Shown: piece by piece, positions 6,262 to 12,796 of the stretch
Position numbering within the stretch: position 1 is the stretch's first letter
Layout: every line of letters begins with the position of its first letter
Source: an uncultured Alcaligenaceae bacterium
GTDB taxonomy: Bacteria; Pseudomonadota; Gammaproteobacteria; Burkholderiales; Burkholderiaceae_B
Direction of reading: 5' to 3'
Assembly (NCBI GenBank): GCA_937952975.1
Contig: CALFXX010000127.1
Location: 1-12,796, forward strand
DNA length: 12,796 nt
Made by a program: the position numbers and the translations under genes
The notes under the pieces: generated by a model
Databases searched by the model: none
Told to the model about the DNA's origin: nothing
The model's input: only the letters and a program-made list of their open reading frames with translations

Positions 6262-8574
6262 ATGAACAGACTGCTTCGTTTGGCGTTATTTATTGGGGTC
6301 AGCAGTGGCGCAGGCCTGTTCGGCTTATTGGCTTGGTCAACGGGCAACGCTTCGCGAGTTGCTCAGTATCAAGCGTTACTGTTGTGGCTGAACGGAGCGC
6401 TTGCGCTTGCATTGTTTGTATGGGTCGTGGCGCTCACCGTGCGCCTGCTCTTGCAATTACGCAGTGGGTTATTTGGGGCGCGCCTGACCGCGCGTTTTGC
6501 CTTGGCGTTTGCCTTAATTGGCGTGCTGCCAGGCACCTTGATTTATGGCGTGTCGTTACAGTTTATGGCGCGCTCGATTGAGTCGTGGTTTAACGTGCGC
6601 GTCGATACCGCACTTGAGTCAGGTTTGGCGCTCGCTCGCGCTGCGCTCGATTCTCAGCTCGCCGAACTCGAGTCGCGCGCCCGCGTGATGACGCCAGAGC
6701 TCAACGCGACCCCCGATGCAGACGTCGCAGGCGTATTGGCTCGGCTGCGCGATTCAAGTGGTCCGGTCGATGCGATGGTGTTCAGTGGCACCGGGCGTGT
6801 GATCGCCTTTTCGAGTGACAGGCTGGGTGCCTTGTCGCCAGTCCCGCCGCCCGCAGCTATTTTGAATCAGTTAAGGGTGACGCGGGGTTATTCAAACGCT
6901 GATGCGGGCGATAGCGTGTCGGGTGGTCCGGTTGATCCAGGCTTGCAATTGCGGGTGATTGTCGCCTTGACTGCGCCCGAGCGTGCTGAGACCTTGTTGG
7001 GTGTCAACGTCGAATCCCGTTGGTTGCAATTAGTGCAACCGGTCTCTGAAAAAATTGCCCGTAACGCGAGCGAAGTTCAACAAGGCAATCGTGATTATCA
7101 AGAGCTCGCGCTGTCCAGGCAAAGCTTGCGCAACTTGTTTGGTGTGACCTTGACCTTGGCGTTGTTGCTGGCGGTCTTTGCAGCCATTGCAGTGGCGCTG
7201 TACTTATCTAAAAAATTAGTCAGTCCCTTATTGGCGCTGGCCTCTGGTACGCAGGCCGTGAGCGTGGGTGATTACCGCGCGTTGCCCGAGCCGCCCTCTA
7301 ACGACGAAGTGGGTCAATTGACGCGTTCATTTAACACCATGACTCGGCAGCTCGACGAAGCGCGACGAATGGTTGAAAGCAATCGCAGTCAGCTTCAGCG
7401 CTCGAATGTTTATCTTGAAAGCGTGTTGGCGAATTTGTCGGCAGGCGTGTTGGTATTTGACGAGCGGTTTTGTTTGACGACGTTTAATCAGGGCGCGCAA
7501 TCGATTTTAAAAGTCGACTTGCGCACGGCGCCCGGACGACTCTTGCAGACTGTAGACGGAATGAGTGAATTCTCGCAGCGCATTCGGCAGGCTTTTTCTG
7601 AGCATACAGCGATGGGCTCAGAGCGCACCCATTGGCAAGAGCAATTTGAGTTGACGTTGCAAGAGCCTGGCCCAGAGGCTAAGGCGTTTACGCTGACCTT
7701 GCTTGCCCGTGGTACCCAGCTGCACGTGGATGGTCGTGAAAACGGCTACATGGTGGTGTTTGATGACATCACCGAAGTGATCTCGGCAAGTCGCAGCGTC
7801 GCTTGGGGCGAGGTGGCTCGCCGACTTGCACACGAAATTAAAAACCCATTGACACCGATTCAGCTCTCGGCCGAGCGACTTGCCATGAAGCTTGCGCATA
7901 AGCTTGAACCGCTTGACGCTCAGTTGCTCGAGCGTGCGACCAACACAATCGTGAATCAGGTGAGTTCACTGAAACACATGGTCGATGACTTTCGTGAATA
8001 TGCGCGCAAGCCACCTCTGGCATTGTTGCCCGTCGACTTTAATGAGCTCGTGGACGAGGTGCTTGGCTTGTATGGCTGGGATCCTATCAGTGGCCAGGTG
8101 CAAGAGGACTCATCAGAGCCGTGGCGACTTGAAGTATCACTCGACCCTAAGCTGCCAGTGATTTTGGGTGACCCGACTCAGCTACGGCAGGTGGTTCATA
8201 ATCTGTTGGCCAATGCGCGTGATGCGTTGGCAGAGGTGTCGCACCCTGGCGTGATCCGGGTGAGTACCCAAATGATTCCGCCTGGAGCGCCTGAAACGAC
8301 CGATCGAGCGGCGGTGCGTTTTACCGTCGCGGATAACGGCGCCGGTTTTTCGGCACAAGTGTTACAAAGAGCTTTCGAGCCGTATGTCACGACAAAAACG
8401 CAGGGTACCGGGCTAGGTTTGGCGATTGTTCGTAAAATCATCGAAGAACATCAAGGGCGAATTGATGTGTCCAATCGCAAAGAAGGAGGCGCCCGGGTTT
8501 CAATTTTGCTGACGCAGTTAGCAGAACAAGTAGACGCAACGCCACAAGATAACGATAATGCAAGCTTGCAATAG
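6262..8574 (+). CDS. ntrY: Sensor histidine kinase NtrY
   Basis: A 770-residue membrane sensor kinase. It has three N-terminal helices (about residues 7-25, 38-60 and 79-99), an extracytoplasmic sensing region (about 100-290) and a fourth helix (about 294-316). A HAMP linker (about 317-370) and a PAS domain (about 384-500, YLESVLANLSAGVLVF) follow. The kinase core has the H-box ARRLAHEIKNPLTPIQLSAE with phospho-acceptor His524, and an ATPase domain with N-box NLLANARDA (about 647-655), DNGAGF and GTGLGLAI. The order matches NtrY, known from nitrogen- and redox-related signalling. I chose ATG 6262 (MNRLLRLALF); an in-frame GTG at 6244 would add six residues, and neither has a strong ribosome-binding site. 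Its stop overlaps the ribosome-binding site of ntrX, so the two are probably translationally coupled. Confidence 0.95.
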   Translation: MNRLLRLALFIGVSSGAGLFGLLAWSTGNASRVAQYQALLLWLNGALALALFVWVVALTVRLLLQLRSGLFGARLTARFALAFALIGVLPGTLIYGVSLQFMARSIESWFNVRVDTALESGLALARAALDSQLAELESRARVMTPELNATPDADVAGVLARLRDSSGPVDAMVFSGTGRVIAFSSDRLGALSPVPPPAAILNQLRVTRGYSNADAGDSVSGGPVDPGLQLRVIVALTAPERAETLLGVNVESRWLQLVQPVSEKIARNASEVQQGNRDYQELALSRQSLRNLFGVTLTLALLLAVFAAIAVALYLSKKLVSPLLALASGTQAVSVGDYRALPEPPSNDEVGQLTRSFNTMTRQLDEARRMVESNRSQLQRSNVYLESVLANLSAGVLVFDERFCLTTFNQGAQSILKVDLRTAPGRLLQTVDGMSEFSQRIRQAFSEHTAMGSERTHWQEQFELTLQEPGPEAKAFTLTLLARGTQLHVDGRENGYMVVFDDITEVISASRSVAWGEVARRLAHEIKNPLTPIQLSAERLAMKLAHKLEPLDAQLLERATNTIVNQVSSLKHMVDDFREYARKPPLALLPVDFNELVDEVLGLYGWDPISGQVQEDSSEPWRLEVSLDPKLPVILGDPTQLRQVVHNLLANARDALAEVSHPGVIRVSTQMIPPGAPETTDRAAVRFTVADNGAGFSAQVLQRAFEPYVTTKTQGTGLGLAIVRKIIEEHQGRIDVSNRKEGGARVSILLTQLAEQVDATPQDNDNASLQ

Positions 8575-8588
8575 GTGATTAAAAGTTT

Positions 8589-9281
8589 ATGGCCAGAATT
8601 TTAGTGGTCGACGATGAAGTCGGAATTCGCGAATTGCTTTCCGAAATTCTCTACGACGAAGGGCACACGATCGAGTTAGCTGAAAACGCGGCGCAAGCAC
8701 GCGCGGCGCGTCTGCGTGGTCGACCCGATCTCGTGCTGCTGGATATTTGGATGCCAGATACCGACGGCGTGACCTTGCTCAAAGAATGGAATGCAGCCGG
8801 CTTGCTAGACATGCCAGTCATCATGATGAGCGGGCACGCCACGATTGATACCGCGGTTGAAGCGACAAAAATCGGCGCGATTGATTTTCTTGAAAAACCA
8901 ATTACTCTGCAACGTTTGCTGAAAACGATTTCGACGGGTTTGGCGCGTGGTCGTTCAACGGTTGCAAAGTCAGCCTCGGGAGTCTTTGCGCCTGTCAACT
9001 CACAAATTGCAACGCCGGTAGCCGCCACGGCCCTGGCGGCCGCGCCTGCGCCCGTTGTGGCTCCAGTCGTGGCGCTCGACCAAGGATTGCTTGGCGATAT
9101 CTCTCTTGATCAACCGCTGCGCGAAGCGCGTGATGAGTTTGAGCGCGTCTATTTTGAATATCACCTAGCGCGCGAAAATAACAGCATGACGCGAGTGTCT
9201 GACAAAACAGGCCTTGAGCGAACCCACCTGTACCGCAAGCTTAAGCAGCTTGGCATCGAGGCCCGCAAGCGTAGTAGTTAA
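8589..9281 (+). CDS. ntrX: NtrX-type response regulator, short form without AAA+ domain
   Basis: A 230-residue regulator paired with NtrY. The receiver domain (residues 1-120) has the acidic pair Asp8/Asp9, phospho-acceptor Asp52 (LLDIWMPD), Ser81 and Lys103 (FLEKP). An Ala/Pro/Val-rich linker (about 121-165) follows, and then a Fis-type helix-turn-helix (about 172-228: MTRVSDKTGLERTHLYRKLKQLGI). Classical NtrX is much longer, with a sigma-54 AAA+ ATPase between these parts. Here there is no GAFTGA or Walker motif. The frame is intact and the helix-turn-helix is in phase, so this looks like a natural architecture, resembling RegA/PrrA-type regulators, and not a frameshift. It should act as an ordinary DNA-binding activator or repressor. 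The start is ATG 8589, with AGGTGA (8573-8578) overlapping the ntrY stop. Confidence 0.9.
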   Translation: MARILVVDDEVGIRELLSEILYDEGHTIELAENAAQARAARLRGRPDLVLLDIWMPDTDGVTLLKEWNAAGLLDMPVIMMSGHATIDTAVEATKIGAIDFLEKPITLQRLLKTISTGLARGRSTVAKSASGVFAPVNSQIATPVAATALAAAPAPVVAPVVALDQGLLGDISLDQPLREARDEFERVYFEYHLARENNSMTRVSDKTGLERTHLYRKLKQLGIEARKRSS

Positions 9282-9568
9282 GCGTACGGCAATTAAGCCA
9301 CCCTCGCGTCGAGCTTAGGCGTGATGCGAAGCGCCGACACCTTTGCCCTCTTGTGCATGCACCATTTTGAGGCGTGGCACCTTTCGGTGTTGTGCAAATG
9401 CTGCGTTTAAACCGCAAGCACTAAAAAAAAATTTATTTTTAGAAAAACAACTGGTGCTTAGAAATCCCTCACGGTATTTGTTTGATGGTTGAAACTGCCT
9501 TTTTCGCTGGGCTCACACTGCTTAGTTTGGCCTCTCAGATGTTCATTTCACAAAGTTAAGGATTCAGC
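9282..9568. other. 287-base intergenic region with palindromes and an imperfect direct repeat
   Basis: No gene is visible here. It holds: a weak hairpin after ntrX (TAAG 9294-9297 and CTCG 9303-9306 pairing with CGAG 9310-9313 and CTTA 9314-9317); an imperfect direct repeat, CACCTTTGCCCTCTTGTGCATG (9338-9359) against a similar stretch at 9378-9400; a perfect palindrome GTGCATGCAC (9353-9362); a small hairpin CACC-TTTC-GGTG (9378-9389); and a very AT-rich near-palindrome at 9421-9442. AAGCAC (9416-9421) and GTGCTT (9454-9459) flank the last element and can pair. The region probably contains the promoter of the DUF4239 pair, but I could not find a convincing -35/-10 set. Confidence 0.6.
9421..9442. 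repeat. AT-rich near-perfect 22-base palindrome
   Basis: CTAAAAA (9421-9427) pairs with TTTTTAG (9436-9442), and the centre also pairs except for one A-A mismatch. It is flanked by the complementary hexamers AAGCAC and GTGCTT. It could be an intrinsically curved A-tract, an UP-type element or an AT-rich regulator site; as a terminator it lacks the GC-rich stem. Confidence 0.5.
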
Positions 9569-10351
9569 ATGATGTATTACATTAATCACGCGCCAGCGTG
9601 GGTGATTGTGGTTCTGTTTGCAGTGGTTTCGATCACGGTGATGCTTGTCTTACACAAGATTTTTCGCGCTTTTCTAGATAAATTTACGCCAGGTTACAAG
9701 GCAGATTTAGCACTAAACATTCATAACTCAGTTTCGACACTGCTTGCTTTAATCGTCGCCTTTTCTTTGGTGCAAGCCGTTGCGACCTACAAGGCCACTG
9801 AGCACATCATTCGCGCAGAGGCTGTGCGCATCAATAATTTAGATCGCTTGCTTGTGCGTTATGGCAACCCCGAGCTGGAAACCGTACGTAAAGCGTTGCG
9901 CGAGTACGCTCAATCAATCGTAAAAGATGAGTGGGTTGAGATGGATTCTGGCCACCATAGCCTCAAAACCGAGGCGTTGTTTAAGCCTGTGTCCAAAGGC
10001 GTTATCGAGATTAAGCCCGCTAACCCCCGCGAGGTTGCGATTTACAACGAAATGTTAAAGCTATCAGACTCTTTAGCCGATTCACGAAATGACCGCTTAG
10101 ACGCTGCCGAGTTTGCCATCCCTGGCATTTTTTGGCTCTTGATTGGCACGTTGCTCGTGCTCAAGACCGTGCTCTCAGCCTACGCGGATCGCTCGCGTAG
10201 TTCAGATATTGTCTTGGCTGCGCAAATGGCTGCGTTTTCCTCGCTCTTGGCATTGACGTTTTCGTTTGATGAACCTCTCAAGGGCGAGGCCGGTATCAAA
10301 CCCACGCCCATTGTCGAAGTGATTGAGATGATCAGCACAAGAACGAATTGA
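9569..10351 (+). CDS. DUF4239 (bestrophin-like) membrane protein, first of a tandem pair
   Basis: A 260-residue protein with two N-terminal helices (about residues 11-31 and 54-74), a soluble middle (about 75-182) and two C-terminal helices (about 184-204 and 213-231). This is the layout of DUF4239, a family often labelled bestrophin-like whose function is not established. The middle starts with a charged motif, EAVRINNLDRLLVRYGNPEL (84-103), and continues to IVKDEW (117-122). After helix 4 comes DEPLKG and IKPTPI (234-248). An AAGGA ribosome-binding site (9558-9562) lies six bases before the first of two adjacent ATG codons. The next gene is a clear paralogue 52 bases downstream. Bestrophins are anion channels, so an ion-channel role is a possible reading, not a demonstrated one. 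Confidence 0.8.
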   Translation: MMYYINHAPAWVIVVLFAVVSITVMLVLHKIFRAFLDKFTPGYKADLALNIHNSVSTLLALIVAFSLVQAVATYKATEHIIRAEAVRINNLDRLLVRYGNPELETVRKALREYAQSIVKDEWVEMDSGHHSLKTEALFKPVSKGVIEIKPANPREVAIYNEMLKLSDSLADSRNDRLDAAEFAIPGIFWLLIGTLLVLKTVLSAYADRSRSSDIVLAAQMAAFSSLLALTFSFDEPLKGEAGIKPTPIVEVIEMISTRTN

Positions 10352-10356
10352 TTCGT
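10343..10356. repeat. Inverted repeat overlapping the stop of the first DUF4239 gene
   Basis: ACGAAT (10343-10348) and ATTCGT (10351-10356) form a perfect six-base inverted repeat around a two-base centre, across the stop codon. A competing pairing exists between GAACGA (10341-10346) and TCGTTC (10369-10374), the latter followed by TTTT. Either could tune read-through or processing between the two paralogues; both are weak. Confidence 0.35.
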
Positions 10357-10403
10357 CACAACATGAATCGTTCTTTTGAAACCTACACTGCGTAAGGATT
10401 TGT

Positions 10404-11195
10404 ATGGCTGACTGGCTCTACACCCAATCTGAAGTCATGATTTTTGTAGTTGGTTTGGTGGCCTCTGTCGCTCTAATGTACGTGTTGGCGTTTTTCTTAA
10501 AGAAAACGTCGATACTGACAGACATTACAGACCACGAAAAAGAGTTTTTGATTGCAATTCAGTCTGGCTTGGTGGCGTTAAGTGCCATTGTCTTAAGCTT
10601 TTCTCTGGTGTTGGTGATCACTAATTTTGATCACGTAGATACTAATGTCAGCTCTGAAGCCTCGCGCATTAATGATGTGGATCGCCTCTTGGTGCAGTAC
10701 GGCGACCCGCAACTCGCGCCGCTACGCGCGCAATTAAAGGCTTATACCGAAGCGATCGTGAAAGATGAATGGCCAAAGTTGGCACGCAAAGAAGAAAGCG
10801 AACAGGTTGAGAGTTTATACGCCTTGATTTCGACCGAGATCGGTAAAATTAGTCCGACCACACTGCGCGAGGCTGCGATCTTTGCCGAGTTGCTCAAAAA
10901 GAGCAACGAGATGGGAGAGCTACGCGAAACTCGGATCGAAAGCTCGCACATCGGCTTGCACAGAATCTATTGGGTGGTAAATTTCGCCATCTTTTTCGGT
11001 GTGTTGTTTATGTCTGCGCTCGGCTTACTACTGAATCGGTGGCTTACAGCGATTGGCATCACGATGGAGCTCGCGGCACTGATCGGCTTAATGACAATTG
11101 TGTTTGCCTGCGATCAACCCTTTAAAGGCTCGGTGTCGATCAAGCCTGAGTCAATTGAGGCTACGCTCAAAACGATGACGGCGCGTCAAAAATAA
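10404..11195 (+). CDS. DUF4239 (bestrophin-like) membrane protein, second of a tandem pair
   Basis: A 263-residue paralogue of the preceding gene with the same plan: two helices (about residues 11-32 and 54-73), a soluble middle, two C-terminal helices, and a short tail with DQPFKG and SIKPESI. The shared motif reads EASRINDVDRLLVQYGDPQL and continues to IVKDEW. The two proteins agree closely in this motif and in the tail, but differ strongly in helix 1 and in the rest of the middle, so the duplication is old or selection is uneven. The gene has its own AAGGA ribosome-binding site (10394-10398), five bases from the ATG, and should be cotranscribed with the first. A strong terminator follows 38 bases after its stop. 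Function unknown. Confidence 0.8.
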   Translation: MADWLYTQSEVMIFVVGLVASVALMYVLAFFLKKTSILTDITDHEKEFLIAIQSGLVALSAIVLSFSLVLVITNFDHVDTNVSSEASRINDVDRLLVQYGDPQLAPLRAQLKAYTEAIVKDEWPKLARKEESEQVESLYALISTEIGKISPTTLREAAIFAELLKKSNEMGELRETRIESSHIGLHRIYWVVNFAIFFGVLFMSALGLLLNRWLTAIGITMELAALIGLMTIVFACDQPFKGSVSIKPESIEATLKTMTARQK

Positions 11196-11233
11196 AGCGA
11201 CGCCCTCACAATCATTAACGAGCGTTTTTTTGT

Positions 11234-11270
11234 CAAAGCGCCCAACCTACCCGTTGGGCGCTTTGGTTTT
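11234..11270 (+). terminator. Strong intrinsic terminator after the DUF4239 pair
   Basis: CAAAGCGCCCAAC (11234-11246) and GTTGGGCGCTTTG (11253-11265) form a perfect 13-base stem with loop CTACCC, followed by GTTTTC. The T-run on the plus side fits termination of the rightward DUF4239 transcript. The leftward direction has no T-run after the stem, although the stem may still slow transcripts coming from xdhC. Confidence 0.85.
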
Positions 11271-11332
11271 CTAAGCGGTGAAGATCAACGCGTTGCACAC
11301 AGCAGGCAGTTCGGCGCAACGTCACTATTGAG

Positions 11333-12325
11333 TTAAGCGGTGCTAGCCCCTGAGGGGGGCGTATCAAGCCCGCCTACGCGTGCGTCTTCAAATACACGGC
11401 GCTCTTGCACCAGTTGGGCCGCAACCGCTACTGCGATCTCTGCAGGCGTGCGACTACCGATCTGGAGTCCCACCGGGCCGTGCAGTCGATCGACGTCTGC
11501 TTCGGTGAGGTCAAAGCTGAGCAAGCGCTCGCGACGTTTTGTTTGATTGCGGGATGAGCCTAGCGCCCCAACGTAAAACGCCTTTGAGCGTAGCGCCTCA
11601 AGCAGCGCCATGTCGTCAAGCTTGGGGTCGTGCGTAATGGCAACGATGGCAGTGCGCTCATCGGTTTGAATCTCGAGAACGGCATCATCAGGCATGCCTG
11701 GCTGCAAGGTGACCTCAGGCATGTTCCAGTCGGTTGTGAATTCTTCGCGTGGGTCGCACACCAAGACCTGAAACTCGAGCATTGTGGCGATCTGTGCAAG
11801 GGCTTTCGCAGTTTGGTTGGCGCCAATAATCAACAGGCGCCAATGCGGCCCATACACAAAATAACAACCCTGCTCTTTGACCTCGGTGAGCTGACCCGGC
11901 TTGGCTTCGGTGAGGGTTGATTCGCCAGTGCTCAAGTCTAACCAGCGCCCAATCAGACGTTGCGCTGAGGTCACTTCAACGACGCGATTGAGCCAACCGT
12001 CTGCGGTGAGTGGCTCAATCACCAATTTAAGTGTGCCGCCGCAGGGCAAACCAAAACGTGCGGCTTCTTCTTGCGATACGCCGTAGGTCGCCCACTCTGG
12101 GCGCACAGGCAACTGGCCTGCCTGCGCACGCGCAATCAGGTCATCTTCAATACAGCCGCCGGATACCGAGCCTATGAGGCGACCATCTTTGCGCACCGCG
12201 AGCATGGCGCCGGCTTGGCGTGGCGCCGAGCCCCACGTTTTGACGACGGTTGCGAGGTGAACGGTGTGACCGTCTGCCAACCATTGATGGGCTTGTTTCA
12301 GTACTTCAGTGTCAAGAGAATCCAT
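11333..12325 (-). CDS. XdhC/CoxI family molybdoenzyme maturation protein
   Basis: XdhC-type proteins bind the molybdenum cofactor, help sulfurate it and deliver it to xanthine dehydrogenase-family enzymes. The 330-residue protein has an N-terminal XdhC/CoxI domain with TWGSAPRQAGAML (30-42), GSVSGGCIE (52-60, Cys58) and GLPCGGTL (92-99, Cys95). The C-terminal Rossmann domain begins IIGANQTA (166-173) and includes YVGALGSSRN and GLQIGSRTPAEIAVAVAAQL. The Rossmann loop reads GANQTA where many relatives have a GAGHVA-like sequence, so nucleotide binding may differ. The start is ATG 12325, with no clear ribosome-binding site. No molybdoenzyme subunit is in the window, so the client is unknown; relatives also serve other aldehyde or CO dehydrogenase-type enzymes. 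It is divergent from a TauE/SafE permease. Confidence 0.9.
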   Translation of the reverse strand: MDSLDTEVLKQAHQWLADGHTVHLATVVKTWGSAPRQAGAMLAVRKDGRLIGSVSGGCIEDDLIARAQAGQLPVRPEWATYGVSQEEAARFGLPCGGTLKLVIEPLTADGWLNRVVEVTSAQRLIGRWLDLSTGESTLTEAKPGQLTEVKEQGCYFVYGPHWRLLIIGANQTAKALAQIATMLEFQVLVCDPREEFTTDWNMPEVTLQPGMPDDAVLEIQTDERTAIVAITHDPKLDDMALLEALRSKAFYVGALGSSRNQTKRRERLLSFDLTEADVDRLHGPVGLQIGSRTPAEIAVAVAAQLVQERRVFEDARVGGLDTPPSGASTA

Positions 12326-12453
12326 AGCGTTGTGCCGTTGTGAGATGCGCGCCTGAGCGCAAAGTACATCAGAAGAGGCGATACGCCTCAGGACTGGTGT
12401 TCATATCAGTATACTAAGCCCCTTTTGCGCGCTTTGACATTGAGACAAATCAT
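12326..12453. promoter_or_regulatory. Divergent xdhC / TauE region with a small hairpin and possible -10 box
   Basis: This 128-base gap must hold promoters for both genes. GAGGCG (12375-12380) and CGCCTC (12384-12389) form a perfect six-base inverted repeat with a three-base centre, a possible operator. CCTGAG (12352-12357) can alternatively pair with CTCAGG (12388-12393). TATACT (12410-12415) is a good -10 candidate for the permease gene, but its -35 is poor. The leader would be about 30 bases. Confidence 0.35.
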
Positions 12454-12796
12454 ATGGATCCGATATTTGCGTTAGCGTTGGCAGTCTTAGGCTGTGTGAC
12501 AGGCTTTGCCGCCGGGCTCTTAGGAATCGGAGGCGGCATGATCTTGGTGCCGTTTTTAACCCTGTTGTTTACTTGGCAGAGCGTGCCGCTTGAGTTGACA
12601 GTGCACGCCGCGATTGCAACGTCGATGGCTACTATTCTATTCACTTCGGTATCAAGTGTTCGAGCACACAACAAAAAAGGCGCGGTGCGTTGGGATCTTG
12701 TCGCGGCGCTTACCCCAGGTATTCTAGTCGGTGGCTTTGTGTCGGGCGGCGCGCTTTTTTCGCTGCTTAAAACCGGTTGGTTGGCATTATTTTTTG
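12454..12796 (+). CDS. TauE/SafE (TSUP) family permease, N-terminal part, cut by the window edge
   Basis: This partial frame of 114 complete codons starts at ATG 12454 and stays open to the right edge. The protein begins MDPIFALALAVLGCVTGFAA and continues into the glycine-rich GLLGIGGGMILVPFL (residues 21-35), the hallmark of TauE/SafE permeases. A second conserved segment, HAAIATSMATILFTSVSSV, is followed by HNKKGAVRWDL, a basic cytoplasmic loop before the next helix. At least three membrane segments are visible. Family members move sulfite, sulfoacetate, taurine-derived and other organic or sulfur anions across the inner membrane; the substrate here is unknown. The ribosome-binding site is weak. 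The divergent xdhC-like gene may share its regulation. Confidence 0.92.
   Translation, partial: MDPIFALALAVLGCVTGFAAGLLGIGGGMILVPFLTLLFTWQSVPLELTVHAAIATSMATILFTSVSSVRAHNKKGAVRWDLVAALTPGILVGGFVSGGALFSLLKTGWLALFF

Noticed and set aside
12434..12439. TTGACA as a -35 box for the permease
   Set aside because: It is only 14 bases before the ATG at 12454, so the matching -10 would fall inside the coding sequence.
12450..12674. 74-residue reading frame on the minus strand at the right end
   Set aside because: It is antisense to the clear TauE/SafE coding sequence, which stays open to the window edge and carries the family glycine motif.

Overview
The window looks like part of a betaproteobacterial chromosome, most likely Burkholderiales and perhaps an Alcaligenaceae relative. 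This rests on gene content and order (rsmB, a DUF4390 gene, ntrY and ntrX in a row, with def and fmt nearby) and on protein style; no rRNA or marker tree was available. Composition looks moderately GC-rich by eye. The region is mainly housekeeping, with a few less familiar genes. I see no tRNA, rRNA, CRISPR array, insertion sequence or phage gene.

Layout. 1-705 (minus) is the N-terminal part of a hydantoinase/oxoprolinase-type protein that runs off the left edge. A divergent intergenic region follows, holding two tandem CCCTAGGT repeats. def (peptide deformylase) and a SemiSWEET sugar-transporter gene read rightward. They converge on fmt (methionyl-tRNA formyltransferase), which reads leftward and is preceded on its own strand by rimO (methylthiotransferase of ribosomal protein S12). 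From a divergent promoter region, rsmB (16S rRNA m5C967 methyltransferase), a secreted DUF4390 protein, ntrY (membrane sensor kinase) and ntrX (response regulator) read rightward as a probable operon. The ntrX product is a short form: receiver plus Fis-type helix-turn-helix, with no sigma-54 AAA+ domain.

After a 287-base AT-rich, repeat- and palindrome-bearing gap come two tandem paralogous membrane genes of the DUF4239 (bestrophin-like) type, closed by a strong intrinsic terminator. Last are an xdhC-like molybdenum-cofactor maturation gene (minus) and, divergently, the start of a TauE/SafE-family permease that leaves the window on the right.

How the genes fit together. def, fmt, rimO and rsmB all serve translation: initiator formylation and deformylation, and modification of S12 and 16S rRNA. 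NtrY/NtrX with the DUF4390 protein form an envelope-sensing two-component unit. The xdhC/TauE pair suggests molybdoenzyme maturation next to export of sulfur or organic anions. The DUF4239 pair has no assigned function and is the best candidate here for something undescribed, although nothing proves a new system.
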